64,000 bases of DNA from Simkaniaceae bacterium (GCA_018399075.1 CP073763.1:558001-622000), one strand, 5' to 3'. Positions 35,897 through 46,470 are shown, numbered from the stretch's first letter. Notes: a model not told the origin generated them from the letters alone. Translations and numbers: made by a program.

Positions 35897-37369
35897 ATGG
35901 AAACAGTTTTAAATTGTCCTTACGCTGGTGTAGGGAGATGGGCGATGGCCGTAGCCTCTATTAAAGGCGTAGAGGCTTTGACTAATAACCCTAAGATGGG
36001 TGTATTCGCAATTCCCTTTTATTTCTTTGCTCTCCACGCATTTATTAAGCCCCTATCAAAATCTAATCCTGAATTTGCTCCGATGCTTGCTGCAAATCTG
36101 ACCCTCTTAGGAACTGGAGCGTTCTTTTTGGAAGGGGCCGTTCAGTTTACCTCCAAGGAAGCGCTTGAAAAGTCCGCTTTTTTTAAACTCGTACACTCCT
36201 CTAATGAAATGGTTGCTCTAGCAACATACGTTGTGGTGGTTGTCGCAGCGATTTTTACCATCGACTCGAACGTAAGAGTTCAATGTATTCTCGCTACTTC
36301 TATTTTGTCATTGGGCTATGCAAAAAAATTCTACCAAGAAACCTCTTATTTCAAGGAAGTTAATCAAAAAAAGCTATTTAATGATATCCCTCCCTATTAC
36401 TTAACAGATGAAACGGCTGAGTTAAGTGAAAAAAAGGTGAAATATTTAGGGCGTGCTGATTTATTAGGAAAGTTTTTAGTGATTCTCAGTCTTAAAATCC
36501 CAACAAATAACCCCTGTCTTGTAGGGACGCCGGGATCAGGAAAAACAGAGTTGATTCGCTTTTTTGCGTCAGAGATTAATCAAGGAAGAGTTCCTGAGTT
36601 CGAGGGGTGGAAGGTTTATTCGACCAATAGCAAAATGCTTCTTGAGAATACTAAATATGTAGGAGAGCTCCAGAGCAAGGTCAACGATATGTTTCGCTTT
36701 CTTAAAGGAAAGAAAGCCATTGTTTTCATTGATGAGATTCATCAAGCGCTCTCTGATGGAAAGACAATGTCTTCTCCAGATGCGTCTTTAGCAGAAGCAT
36801 TATTAATCCATATGACAGATCCTGATATTCGTATTGTTGCAGCAACAACAAGTGATCACTACAATAAGCTAAGAGGTAATGAACCTTTTAGGCAGAGGTT
36901 TGAGCAGCTCCGGATGCCGAGGATGACAGATGGATTAAAGAAAGAGATTTTGCAAATGCATTTAGGTGAAATACAAGCAAAATTTCCAGAGCTTCAGCTG
37001 GGTGAAGGGTTCTTTGAAAAGATTCAAGAAGTAAACAAGCTCAAGGGTGAAAGAGGGCTTCGCCGTGATATTTCACTCCTCCATATTGTTGCAGAAAGGA
37101 TGGCGCGATCAGGGAGTACTGCTGATGAGGTTTTGAAAGAAGAGCTGAATGATTACATTGAGGGGTATCTAGATACATTCGATCAGGTTGGATGCGAGAT
37201 CTCAGATGGTTTCAGAGGGAAATTGTCTGCAGAAAGTAAAAGAAGAGGTTTAGGATTCTTTGGAGAAAACATTTTATTTCTTCGTGTTGTAGCCATAGTT
37301 TCAGATAGAGGTTATAGAGGAACAATGAATCTTGATCTTATTTTGGACCAACTTCCTCAAGAATTGTAA
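35897..37369 (+). CDS. membrane-anchored AAA+ ATPase
   Basis: A 490-residue protein. About four hydrophobic segments fill residues 35-145 (for example V-F-A-I-P-F-Y-F-F-A-L and T-Y-V-V-V-V-V-A-A-I-F). A AAA+ module follows: Walker A G-T-P-G-S-G-K-T-E at about 211, Walker B A-I-V-F-I-D-E-I-H at about 275, sensor-1 A-A-T-T-S and an Arg-finger-like P-F-R-Q-R-F. The ATPase resembles the first AAA+ domain of ClpA/ClpB and is not linked to a protease. The partner and substrate are unknown. The gene downstream is a paralogue with the same membrane-plus-AAA+ plan. Confidence 0.8.
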   Translation: METVLNCPYAGVGRWAMAVASIKGVEALTNNPKMGVFAIPFYFFALHAFIKPLSKSNPEFAPMLAANLTLLGTGAFFLEGAVQFTSKEALEKSAFFKLVHSSNEMVALATYVVVVVAAIFTIDSNVRVQCILATSILSLGYAKKFYQETSYFKEVNQKKLFNDIPPYYLTDETAELSEKKVKYLGRADLLGKFLVILSLKIPTNNPCLVGTPGSGKTELIRFFASEINQGRVPEFEGWKVYSTNSKMLLENTKYVGELQSKVNDMFRFLKGKKAIVFIDEIHQALSDGKTMSSPDASLAEALLIHMTDPDIRIVAATTSDHYNKLRGNEPFRQRFEQLRMPRMTDGLKKEILQMHLGEIQAKFPELQLGEGFFEKIQEVNKLKGERGLRRDISLLHIVAERMARSGSTADEVLKEELNDYIEGYLDTFDQVGCEISDGFRGKLSAESKRRGLGFFGENILFLRVVAIVSDRGYRGTMNLDLILDQLPQEL

Positions 37370-37430
37370 TAAAACCTTATTTTTAATAGGATGCTCCCAC
37401 TTTTAATTTGTAGTGTGAGGGTTCAGGGCA

Positions 37431-38708
37431 ATGATTTCTAAAATCAACTTTGAGGATGTGGGAGGCTTTGCTTTTTTAGGGGGGCTTTGCAAAGTGGGTC
37501 AAGCTTGCGCTAAAAGCTCAGCTCTTTCTGATCCCTATCGGCTGCCGCTGATGAAAATCCTAAACATTACGGGCACTCTTTTTCATGCAATATCTCTCTA
37601 TTACTTCAGTAGTCCTCAGCTCGGCAGTGGAGCGATCTTTTATAACTTAACAGGGGTGCTTGGAACGGCGCTGAGCGCCATCATTCAAATGGGCGCTGTA
37701 GGAAATAGAAAGGCAAAGCCCCATCCTGTTGTTATGGCTTCTCATCTATCGGTTGAGATGATTGCGCTCAGCGCTCTTATCGTTTCATCCATCGGAATCA
37801 TCCTTTCAAGTAAGCATCGCTCAGTTTGTATCACTGCAAGTGCTGTTCAAACCCCTTATTGAGTGATGAAATTTTATGCTGAAGTTCCCCATCTCTCTGA
37901 GCGTTCTGCTGTGCGAGCTCCCAAGCAGCCTGAATTTATTCAAGAAATGAAAGGGACGGATGTTATTTACATAGGAAGAGAAGATTTAGTCGATAATGTC
38001 CTCGATGTGATCTGCGCCGATATTAAGAATAATAATGTGATATTGCTTGGGGAGCCGGGGATTGGAAAAACTCAGATGGCACGCTTTTTAGCCGCTCAAA
38101 TTCAAAAAGGGGAGCTTACAGACCTTCAGGGATATCGCGTTTTTGCATCAACGGCTAAGGATTTGATTGCTGGAGCAAAATATGTAGGGGCTAAAGAGGA
38201 AAGAATCAAAGAGCTTTTTAGTTTTTTAAAGGGGGTTGATGAAGAGGTTATTCTTTTTATTGATGAGATCTGGCAACTCATTGGAACGGGGATAGGAGAG
38301 AGAGGAACAACAGATATTGCGGGAACGCTTTTGACGGAAATTGAGGATCAAGGAGTCGTTGTTATTGGTGCCACAACACCCAAGGAAGGGGGATTTCTTT
38401 TAAGGAATCGTGCTTTTTTAGATCGTTTTCAAATCGTTGAAGTGGAGCCAATGAGTCAAGCGGAAAGGACAGAAATTTTGAAGGCGCACATTAGAAAATA
38501 TCAGGAAAGAGGTATCTCTATTCCTGACGACTTTGCAGAGATAATCAGTGGAATAAATCTCAAAGGTGGGGGGAGATCCCTTAGAAAAGATATCGATATG
38601 TTAGGGATTATTGTTAGTCGGATGAAAAGAAAAGGAATTTCTGCTGAGCAGGCGGCAAGAGAGAGGGGGCTTCTCCAATTAGATAGATCCCCTACAGGCG
38701 ACAAATAA
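37431..38708 (+). pseudogene. paralogous membrane-anchored AAA+ ATPase, split by an in-frame UGA
   Basis: Residues 1-143 (37431-37862) repeat the hydrophobic N-terminal part of the preceding gene; the frame then meets TGA (37860-37862) and continues in the same frame with GTG-ATG-AAA-TTT-TAT for 281 more codons that hold a whole AAA+ module (G-E-P-G-I-G-K-T-Q, V-I-L-F-I-D-E-I-W, F-L-D-R-F). In the paralogue the aligned stretch is G-Y-A-K-K-F-Y-Q-E versus P-Y-stop-V-M-K-F-Y-A-E, so only one codon is affected and no frame change occurred. Options: nonsense mutation, sequencing error, readthrough, or two proteins made by termination-reinitiation at the TGA-GTG-ATG cluster. The ATPase motifs are unimpaired, so the second half may still be made. 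Confidence 0.75.
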
Positions 38709-38776
38709 TAGAATTCTATCTAGCGATATAGTCCGACATCAGGTATAGTTTCAGGTTGAAACAGTTGAGGGCCCCT

Positions 38777-40282
38777 ATGTCATTTTTAAGTCGTTATCTA
38801 GAAAAAATTCCCGAAGAAGAAAGAAGTTCAGCAGCGATTGCTTACTTAGCCTCCCTTGATCATATTAGGGAAGAGAATCCTGAGGTGGCGTCAGCCATTG
38901 TTAAAGAACTAAAAGACCAACGAAACTATTTAAAACTCATCGCCTCTGAAAATTACTCTTCTTTGGCAACGCAGCTGACCATGGGGAATCTCCTCACAGA
39001 TAAGTATAGCGAAGGGTATCCCTATCACCGGTTTTATGCTGGGTGCGATAATGTTGATACCGTTGAAGCGCTTGCTGTTGAGGAACTGAAGAAGCTTTTT
39101 GGTGCTGAGCATGGATATGTTCAACCGCACTCAGGTGCTGATGCTAACTTAGTCGCTTTTTGGGCGATTTTAGTCCAGCGGGTTCAAAATAAAGAGGTTG
39201 AAAAGCTAGGAAAAAAGAGTATTGATGAGCTGAGTCCTGAAGAGTATGAACGCATTCGCCAGCTAATGCTAAAGCAAAAGATGATGGGAATGGCCCTTGA
39301 TGCAGGGGGACATTTAACCCATGGGTTCAGACATAACGTTTCAGCGAAGATGATGCAAATCGCCTCTTATGGTGTTGACCCTAAGAGCGAGCTGATGGAT
39401 TACAAGGCGATCGAAGAAAAAGCGCTGCGTGAAAAGCCGACAATTCTAGTGGCGGGTTACTCTGCTTATCCTCGTCTTGTTAACTTTGCAAAAATGAAAG
39501 AGATTGCTGAGAAGTGTGGCGCTGTTTTTCTTGTCGATATGGCCCATTTTTCTGGTCTTGTTGCTGGAAAGGCATTAACAGGAGAATATGATCCGATTCC
39601 TTATGCCGATATTGTGACATCAACAACACATAAGACATTGCGTGGTCCTCGCGGAGGAATGATCCTTTGTAAAGAAGAATGGCGCGAAGTGATCGACAAA
39701 GGCTGTCCTCTTGTATTGGGTGGACCTCTTCCACATGTGATGGCCGCAAAGGCTGTTGCTTTTAGAGAAGCGCGAAAGGAAAGCTTCCAAGACTATGCAA
39801 AGCAAGTGATTGCAAACGCTCAGGCAATGGGGGAAAGACTTGTTTCAAGGGAAGCAAAGCTCTACACGGGAGGAACTGATAACCACCTTCTTGTCATGGA
39901 TGTCATGAGTAGCTTTGGTTTAACGGGAAGGCAGGCTGAAACAGCCATGCGCGAAGCGCTCATGACCGTTAATCGAAATTCTATTCCGAATGATGTCAAT
40001 GGAGCATGGTATACATCGGGTGTACGCATTGGAACGCCAGCCCTCACATCACGTGGTCTTAAAGAGAAAGAAATGCATCAGATTGCCGATTTAATGGTCG
40101 ATCTGTTAAAAGCATCTAAAGCAAAGATTGTAGAGCGGACCGGAAAGCCAGGCAAAGCAAAAGTTGATATAGACGCCCAGGTACTTGGGAAAGTCAGAAA
40201 TGAAGTGACAACACTTCTTGGGGACTTCCCACTATATCCCGAACTGGCTATGCTCGAGGAAACGCCAAAAGTAATATTATAA
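38777..40282 (+). CDS. glyA: serine hydroxymethyltransferase
   Basis: A 501-residue PLP enzyme interconverting serine and glycine with tetrahydrofolate as one-carbon carrier. The PLP lysine is Lys286 in S-T-T-H-K-T-L-R-G-P-R-G-G, and the Y-S-E-G-Y-P and Q-P-H-S-G-A-D-A-N motifs are present. It is longer than the E. coli enzyme (~417), having the insertion near 145-190 (around K-K-S-I-D-E-L-S-P-E) seen in chlamydial GlyA. ATG 38777 is used, with GAGGG before it; an in-frame TTG at 38756 is less likely. First gene of an operon with clpP, dapF, ald and the SNF2 gene. Confidence 0.97.
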   Translation: MSFLSRYLEKIPEEERSSAAIAYLASLDHIREENPEVASAIVKELKDQRNYLKLIASENYSSLATQLTMGNLLTDKYSEGYPYHRFYAGCDNVDTVEALAVEELKKLFGAEHGYVQPHSGADANLVAFWAILVQRVQNKEVEKLGKKSIDELSPEEYERIRQLMLKQKMMGMALDAGGHLTHGFRHNVSAKMMQIASYGVDPKSELMDYKAIEEKALREKPTILVAGYSAYPRLVNFAKMKEIAEKCGAVFLVDMAHFSGLVAGKALTGEYDPIPYADIVTSTTHKTLRGPRGGMILCKEEWREVIDKGCPLVLGGPLPHVMAAKAVAFREARKESFQDYAKQVIANAQAMGERLVSREAKLYTGGTDNHLLVMDVMSSFGLTGRQAETAMREALMTVNRNSIPNDVNGAWYTSGVRIGTPALTSRGLKEKEMHQIADLMVDLLKASKAKIVERTGKPGKAKVDIDAQVLGKVRNEVTTLLGDFPLYPELAMLEETPKVIL

Positions 40283-40297
40283 CAAAGGAAAAAACAA

Positions 40298-40927
40298 GTG
40301 ACGACCCAATTTGATCCTATCCGATGTGATGATGACGAAGACGAAAAAGAGGGAAAATCAAAACCTTTCGATGCAAAGGTGGAAGAACTCCTTTTAAAAA
40401 AGCGGCGAATCTTTTTTTCTTCAGCAGTTACTGATGAAAGTGCAAAAGATGCGATCCGAAAACTATGGTATTTAGAGCATACAGCCCCTGGCGAGCCGAT
40501 CCTTTTTGTGATTAATTCACCAGGTGGGTCTGTCGATTCTGGCTTTGCGATTTGGGATCAAATCATGATGATCACCTCTCCTGTGACAACTCTTGTTACA
40601 GGGCTTGCCGCATCAATGGGATCTGTTTTGAGCCTAGCTGCAGCTCCTGGAAAGCGGTTTGCAACAAAAAGTGCGCGGATTATGATCCACCAACCCCTAA
40701 TTTCTGGTGTGATCCAAGGCCAAGCCACAGACTTAGAGATTCAAGCAAAAGAGATCATCAAAACCCGTAAGCAAATCGTTGATGTCTATGCTAAATCAAC
40801 GGGAAAACCTGCTGAATTGATCGAAAAAACCATTGATCGGGACACCTGGATGAGTGCCGACGAAGCAAAAGACTTTGGTCTTTTAGATGGAATTGTCACC
40901 TCTTATAAAGAGCTAGGCTTTGAATGA
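40298..40927 (+). CDS. clpP: ATP-dependent Clp protease proteolytic subunit
   Basis: A 209-residue ClpP with GTG start and AAAGGA in front. Catalytic Ser106 in L-A-A-S-M-G-S, His131 in M-I-H-Q-P-L and the Asp of D-R-D-T-W follow the family pattern. An acidic N-terminal extension of ~20 residues precedes the core. Chlamydiae carry two clpP genes; the position after glyA corresponds to the one at CT431 (ClpP1). It makes the degradation chamber used by ClpX or ClpC. Overlaps dapF by 8 bases. Confidence 0.95.
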   Translation: MTTQFDPIRCDDDEDEKEGKSKPFDAKVEELLLKKRRIFFSSAVTDESAKDAIRKLWYLEHTAPGEPILFVINSPGGSVDSGFAIWDQIMMITSPVTTLVTGLAASMGSVLSLAAAPGKRFATKSARIMIHQPLISGVIQGQATDLEIQAKEIIKTRKQIVDVYAKSTGKPAELIEKTIDRDTWMSADEAKDFGLLDGIVTSYKELGFE

Positions 40928-41678
40928 GCTCATTTTTTCAAAATATGAGGGAACGGGAAATGACTTTATCCTGATCGATGATCGGCAGCAAGTCTTTCCC
41001 ATTAATCCTCAGAAAATTTCAAAACTTTGTCATCGCCAATATGGTATTGGAACCGATGGTTTAATTCTCCTTCGCCCTTCTAGTAAAGGGGATTTTGCAA
41101 TGCGAATCTTTAATAAAGATGGATCGGAAGCAGAAATGTGCGGCAATGGTCTCCGTTGTTTGCTGCAGTTTTTAATCGATCTTGGAGAAAACAAGGGAAA
41201 GTTCACGATTGAAACAGCAAAAAAAATCTATCCTTGCGAAATAAAAAATGAGGGGATTTTTGTTGATATGGGGACCCCAACGATTTTGGAAGAAAAGGGC
41301 TCTGAGATACTTCTCGACGTAGGAGTGCCACATTTAGTGACTTTTGTTGAAGATCTGTCTCAGTTTGACTTGGAGGCAAGGAAGCGTTTTTCTGTTATCA
41401 GAGTAAATGTTAACTATGCTAGAATCGACCCCTTCAACACTATACACATGCGCACTTTTGAAAGAGGTGTAGAAGAGGAAACCTTCTCTTGTGGAAGTGG
41501 AGCTACAGCTGTATGTATGGCAGCATGGAAACAGTTTGGAATTGCTGGCCCCGTGAAAGTGATTTTTGGCTCAGGGGAGCAACTTCAATTTAAGATATTA
41601 ACAGAAAATCAAAACCTAAAGAGCATTATAATGTCCGGAGATGTTAGGCATGTTTTTGATGGAAAGGTTCGGCTATGA
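40920..41678 (+). CDS. dapF: diaminopimelate epimerase
   Basis: A 252-residue enzyme converting LL- to meso-diaminopimelate for peptidoglycan and lysine. The catalytic pair are Cys74 (E-M-C-G-N-G-L-R) and Cys191 (F-S-C-G-S-G-A-T). The start is a TTG at 40920 inside clpP, giving [16 protein letters not shown] as in the family. It is rather short compared with the ~275 of E. coli. The chlamydial dapF product is known to be bifunctional as glutamate racemase; nothing in this sequence tests that. Confidence 0.95.
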   Translation: MNELIFSKYEGTGNDFILIDDRQQVFPINPQKISKLCHRQYGIGTDGLILLRPSSKGDFAMRIFNKDGSEAEMCGNGLRCLLQFLIDLGENKGKFTIETAKKIYPCEIKNEGIFVDMGTPTILEEKGSEILLDVGVPHLVTFVEDLSQFDLEARKRFSVIRVNVNYARIDPFNTIHMRTFERGVEEETFSCGSGATAVCMAAWKQFGIAGPVKVIFGSGEQLQFKILTENQNLKSIIMSGDVRHVFDGKVRL

Positions 41679-42793
41679 AAATTGGAATCCCAAAAGAAGT
41701 TAAAGACCATGAATACCGGATTGGTGCGACCCCAGCAATGGTAAGGGCCCTGATAAAAGGGGGGCATGAAGTTGTTGTTCAAAAGGGAGGTGGCAGCAAG
41801 ATTGGTTTTGAAGACGGTGATTATAAAAGGGTAGGGGCTAAAATTGTTCCTGGACCTCAAGAAGTCTATACTGCCGATATGATTATCAAGGTGAAGGAGC
41901 CACAACCCAGTGAATATCCCCTTCTCAAAGAAAATCAGATCCTCTTTTGTTATCTTCATTTAGCACCCGATCCTAAGCAAACCGAAGCCCTTCTTAAGCA
42001 AAAAGTTGTGGGGATTGCTTTTGAAACGGTAGTGGATCATAAAGGGCGCCTTCCTCTTTTAACCCCGATGAGTGAAGTAGCGGGGCGGATTTCAATTCAC
42101 GCGGGCGCTAATGCTCTTCATATGGCTTCAGGAGGAAGAGGCGTTCTTCTTGGCGGTGTTCCAGGAGTATCACCTGGAAAGGTCGTCATTATTGGTGGAG
42201 GAATTGTTGGAACTCAAGCTGCAAAAATGGCCGTTGGATTAGGGGCTGATGTAACGATATTAGATAGTAACCTTCAAAGGCTTCGAGACCTCGATGATCT
42301 CTTTGAAGGAAGGCTAAAGACGCTCTATTCAACACCTATTACAATTGAAGAAGAACTTTCTATCTGTGACTTAGTTATTGGAGCTGTTCTTATTCCAGGA
42401 AGACTAACGCCTAAACTAATTACAAAAGAAATTGTGAAAAAAATGAAACATGGATCGGTCATTGTGGATGTGGCAATTGATCAGGGGGGATGTGCAGAAA
42501 CCTCTCGTCCCACAACGCACTCAGACCCCATTTTTGTTCATGATGAAGTTGTTCATTATTGCGTTGCTAATATGCCCGGTGCATGCGCTAGAACGGCAAC
42601 AATAGCACTGACTAATAGCGTTCTCCCTTATGCTTTAAGAATTGCTGAGATGGGGTATAAAGATGCACTTCTTTCAGATCCATTCTTAAGGCCGGGAATG
42701 AATGTTTGTTTAGGAAAAGTGACAAATGAACACGTTGCTCATGACTTAAACTATGATTTTCATGATCCAGAAGAGGTATTAAAAAGCTTGTGA
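41675..42793 (+). CDS. ald: alanine dehydrogenase
   Basis: A 372-residue NAD-dependent enzyme interconverting L-alanine and pyruvate with ammonia. [10 protein letters not shown] at the start, the Y-R-I-G-A-T-P loop, G-G-G-I-V-G-T-Q-A-A-K (~175) as Rossmann glycine motif and the V-D-V-A-I-D-Q-G-G-C-A-E-T-S segment (~268) are characteristic. The enzyme is absent from Chlamydiaceae as far as I recall and suits a lineage with broader amino acid metabolism. Overlaps dapF by 4 bases; the SNF2 start overlaps its stop. Confidence 0.95.
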   Translation: MKIGIPKEVKDHEYRIGATPAMVRALIKGGHEVVVQKGGGSKIGFEDGDYKRVGAKIVPGPQEVYTADMIIKVKEPQPSEYPLLKENQILFCYLHLAPDPKQTEALLKQKVVGIAFETVVDHKGRLPLLTPMSEVAGRISIHAGANALHMASGGRGVLLGGVPGVSPGKVVIIGGGIVGTQAAKMAVGLGADVTILDSNLQRLRDLDDLFEGRLKTLYSTPITIEEELSICDLVIGAVLIPGRLTPKLITKEIVKKMKHGSVIVDVAIDQGGCAETSRPTTHSDPIFVHDEVVHYCVANMPGACARTATIALTNSVLPYALRIAEMGYKDALLSDPFLRPGMNVCLGKVTNEHVAHDLNYDFHDPEEVLKSL

Positions 42794-45700
42794 ATCTCCC
42801 CTTTGAGGAAAGTCACCAAATTGAAGGCAAAACTCTCATCAAATCTGGTGATGTCAAGAACATTGTTTTTTCCGGTGGAACCTATCAAGTAGAAGTTCAT
42901 GACCCAAAATTAGAGGAAGAATTTTGGCCTTTTCTGCAAATTGGTGATGAAGGAGAAGTCAAAGATGCTTTTTGTACTTGTTCTGAAGCAGAAAAAAAGC
43001 GTTCCTGTTCTCATCTTGCTGCAGCCTATTTGAAAGTTTTAAAGGAAGAGCCACTCCACATGCGGTTTGCTGACTCCTTTTGGAATAAACTTTGCATGAT
43101 GGCTTTCAAGCGACATGGAATTGACCCCAAGGCTCTTGAGAAAAAGGGGGATAAAGAATATATCTGCAAAGCTGAAAGTGGAGAAACCCTCTTTTCACTA
43201 AAAGTGAAAAATCCAACAGGGAAGAAGCTTCTTGATGAAATGGTTTTTAACCGCCCAGAAGAAACGGAAGAGACCTCTTTAAAGTTTTCCAATCTCCCTC
43301 CTGAAGAACTAGCCCTGTGGAAAAGGGGAACGCCGACACAAGAGCTTCAATATGAGCTTTCATTTTGGTCTGATATTGCAAAATGGATGATTCTTCAAGA
43401 GGAATTTGATATTCCCTATTCAATAGACTTTAGCCTTTCAGAGCATTCACTCCCCAAAAAAGTTTCCCTCTCATTTAAAGATTTAGAGTTTCAGTTTTAT
43501 ATTGCAGAAGTGAATTGGAAAGACATTATTCCTTCACTAAAACAAGTTAAGTCTTCTCTTCCTGTCCATGAATTTCGGGATGTTATGGTTCAAAAGATGA
43601 GTTACGATGTCAAGGCTAAGGAGCTTCATATAGCATCAAAACCTCTTGAGGACAAAAGAGGAAAAAATGCTGTTAAGATAGGAGAATGGGAGTTCTTTTC
43701 AGAAAGTGGTTTTTTCCCTGCATCGACAAGCCCTCTCTTGAAGAAAAAAGTCATTCCCCAAAATAAGCTCGGAGAATTTCTTCAGCAAAATTTTAAAGCT
43801 GTTCAAAAGTACTTAGAGGGGGCCGTTCTTTCGCGCGAAGCAATTGCTCCCTGCTATGAGCTCTTTTTCGATGAAAAAAAACGGCTCCATGTGATTAGTT
43901 ATGCGTTTGAAAAAGGTGATCTTCAAAAGGAGGGAACAGCCGTTTTTCATCCGTGGGTTTACGTTGATGGACGGGGTTTTTTTCCCATGAAGGAAACTCT
44001 CTTTGAAAAAACTGAGAGTATTATTCCTCCTGAAAAAATTGGGGACTTCATCAATCAATATCGCCTATGGCTGAATGAACATGATGGCTTTCAAATTCAT
44101 CTCTCTAATGTTGAGTTTCGTTTATCCTACTCCTTCGACTTAAAAAATCTCATTTTTGAAAGTGAATCAGGTACCTATGAAGGGACCGATGATATCCTCG
44201 ATTTTGGAGATTGGCTCTATATGAGGGGAAAAGGCTTTTATAAAAAGGTGCGCGCTCGCGGTCTTGGACAAATTGCTCCTGGGAAAAAAATCAAAGCCAA
44301 AGAAATCCCCCTATTTATTCATGAAAATCAAGAAGAGCTTGAGCAAATTAAGAACTTTTTTAGTGCGATATGTCCATTAGAAAAAGCAGGGCTCAATATT
44401 TCGATGGACGGAAAAAATCGGATTATTGTCGAGCCCCAATATTTTTATCGCCCTGAATATGAAGGAAAAGAGATTCATTACTTTGGAAACTTTGCCTATG
44501 TTCCTGGAGAAGGGTTTTCAGAAATCCCTCTTCCCGCACGCCTTCCAGAAAAATATCGAAAAAAAGCGACTATTGATGAAAATGGAGAGCCCCTTTTCAT
44601 TACTGTTGAGCTGACAAAACTCAAGTCCTATATTATTAAGATCGATCGCCGTTTGAAGCGGCCCCATAACCTCACCTTGAAAGTCAATAATATCGAGAAA
44701 ACTGAAGGGAAAGAGTGGGAAGTTGAACTTGCTTATATCAGTGAGTTTGGAGAAGAAAGTTTAAGCAAGATTAAAGAAAGTATAGACCGTCATCGCTCCT
44801 ATGCTATTACTGAAGCCGGCCTTCTCTTTTTTAAAGACCCTCGCTTTAATTGGCTACGTGAGCTTGGAGGTATCGAAGACAATACGATGATCTTTTCAAC
44901 GCTTCAGTGGATCCGACTTCGAACCTTTGAAAACGTTGAAGAGCCTAAAGAAAATAGTGAAAAAGCAAATAAGACGCGGGCACTTTTAGAGGAGCTTGAT
45001 TCCTTTGAAACAACGGATGTTCTAAATATAGAGGGCCTTCAAAGCACTCTCCGCCCCTATCAAGAGGTAGGGGTTAAGTGGCTTTGGTTCCTCTATTCTT
45101 ATGGGCTATCAGGTCTTCTATGTGATGATATGGGTCTTGGAAAAACGCACCAAGCCATGGCGCTTCTTGCAGCTTCGAGAAATGCAAGAGGAGAAAAGAA
45201 GCCTCAATACTTTGTTGTTTGTCCGACATCCGTTCTCTATCATTGGGAAGACCTTCTTCAAAAGTTTCTTCCTGATTTTAAAGTTGTTATCTTTTATGGG
45301 ACCCAACGGACTCTTAAGGCGTTTAATAAAAACGCAGATATCCTTTTGACTTCTTATGGAACGCTACGCAGTGAAAGAGAGCTTTTATCTACCCTAGAGT
45401 TTGATGTCGCTATTCTTGATGAGATTCAAATTGCAAAAAATGCTCAATCTCAAACGCATCAAGCGCTTTCAATGCTTCATGCTAAAACTAAAATTGGGCT
45501 TTCGGGGACACCTATTGAGAACCGTTTACTTGAGCTTAAAGCTCTCTTTGATATTGTTCTCCCTGGCTATATGCCTAAGACCTCTCTCTATCGCGAACTT
45601 TTTATTAACCCGATTGAAAAGCTCCATGATTTAGAAAAAAGAGCCCTTCTTTCTCGACTGATCAATCCCTTTGTTCTCAGAAGAAAGAAAAAGGAAGTTC

Positions 45701-46470
45701 TTGATGATCTCCCCGAAAAGATTGAAGAGATTGCCCACTGTTTTCTATCGGAAGAGCAAAGAAACCTTTACCGTAATGTTGTGAAAAAATCTCGGGAAAC
45801 GATTCTTAAAGATATTGAAAACTCTGAGAAAGAGGTTCCCTATATGCATGTTTTTGCTCTTCTCAATACCCTTAAGCAAATTTGTAACCATCCTGCTCTT
45901 ATTACAAAAAATATCAAAGACTATCACAAGCATCAAAGTGGAAAGTGGGATCTGTTTATTGAGCTTCTAGAGGAAACGCGAGGAAGTGGTCAAAAACTTG
46001 TTGTTTTCTCCCAATATCTAGACATGATGACCATTATCGAAAATTACCTCAAAGAAAATAAAATTGGTTATGCCACTATTCGCGGTTCCACTCAAGATCG
46101 GAAGAAACAACTGCAAATGTTTCGAGATGATCCCGAATGTGAGGTTTTTGTTGCGTCTCTAAAAGCAGCAGGAACCGGTGTTGATCTCACTGCAGCATCC
46201 GTTGTGATTCACTATGATCGGTGGTGGAATCCTGCTAAGGAAAACCAAGCGACCGACCGTGTTCACCGTATTGGGCAAAACCGTGGGGTCCAAGTGTTTA
46301 AAATGGTTAATAAGAATTCTATTGAAGAGCATATCCATGCCCTTATTGAGCGAAAGATTTCTCTTACAGAAGGGGTGATTGGTTATGATGATCAAGATCA
46401 GATCAAACACTTAGATCGCGATGACCTCATCCAACTTCTCAATCAGATGAATCGTGACGTAAAAGATTAG
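42790..46470 (+). CDS. SNF2/Swi2-family helicase with N-terminal SWIM zinc finger
   Basis: A 1,226-residue protein. SWIM motif C-T-C-x8-C-S-H at 62-75; middle ~650 residues are a long region with three or so repeated 'F-x-Y-V-x-G-x-G-F' segments (e.g. W-V-Y-V-D-G-R-G-F-F and F-A-Y-V-P-G-E-G-F). The ATPase begins near 755: Walker A D-M-G-L-G-K-T (Lys785), box II D-E-I-Q (877-880), and the C-lobe with Q-A-T-D-R-V-H-R-I-G-Q. It is the chlamydial SNF2 protein (CT708 type), an ATP-driven remodeller of DNA- or RNA-polymerase complexes like RapA/HepA relatives; the target is unknown. GTG start at 42790 overlaps the ald stop. Last gene of the operon. Confidence 0.93.
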   Translation: MNLPFEESHQIEGKTLIKSGDVKNIVFSGGTYQVEVHDPKLEEEFWPFLQIGDEGEVKDAFCTCSEAEKKRSCSHLAAAYLKVLKEEPLHMRFADSFWNKLCMMAFKRHGIDPKALEKKGDKEYICKAESGETLFSLKVKNPTGKKLLDEMVFNRPEETEETSLKFSNLPPEELALWKRGTPTQELQYELSFWSDIAKWMILQEEFDIPYSIDFSLSEHSLPKKVSLSFKDLEFQFYIAEVNWKDIIPSLKQVKSSLPVHEFRDVMVQKMSYDVKAKELHIASKPLEDKRGKNAVKIGEWEFFSESGFFPASTSPLLKKKVIPQNKLGEFLQQNFKAVQKYLEGAVLSREAIAPCYELFFDEKKRLHVISYAFEKGDLQKEGTAVFHPWVYVDGRGFFPMKETLFEKTESIIPPEKIGDFINQYRLWLNEHDGFQIHLSNVEFRLSYSFDLKNLIFESESGTYEGTDDILDFGDWLYMRGKGFYKKVRARGLGQIAPGKKIKAKEIPLFIHENQEELEQIKNFFSAICPLEKAGLNISMDGKNRIIVEPQYFYRPEYEGKEIHYFGNFAYVPGEGFSEIPLPARLPEKYRKKATIDENGEPLFITVELTKLKSYIIKIDRRLKRPHNLTLKVNNIEKTEGKEWEVELAYISEFGEESLSKIKESIDRHRSYAITEAGLLFFKDPRFNWLRELGGIEDNTMIFSTLQWIRLRTFENVEEPKENSEKANKTRALLEELDSFETTDVLNIEGLQSTLRPYQEVGVKWLWFLYSYGLSGLLCDDMGLGKTHQAMALLAASRNARGEKKPQYFVVCPTSVLYHWEDLLQKFLPDFKVVIFYGTQRTLKAFNKNADILLTSYGTLRSERELLSTLEFDVAILDEIQIAKNAQSQTHQALSMLHAKTKIGLSGTPIENRLLELKALFDIVLPGYMPKTSLYRELFINPIEKLHDLEKRALLSRLINPFVLRRKKKEVLDDLPEKIEEIAHCFLSEEQRNLYRNVVKKSRETILKDIENSEKEVPYMHVFALLNTLKQICNHPALITKNIKDYHKHQSGKWDLFIELLEETRGSGQKLVVFSQYLDMMTIIENYLKENKIGYATIRGSTQDRKKQLQMFRDDPECEVFVASLKAAGTGVDLTAASVVIHYDRWWNPAKENQATDRVHRIGQNRGVQVFKMVNKNSIEEHIHALIERKISLTEGVIGYDDQDQIKHLDRDDLIQLLNQMNRDVKD

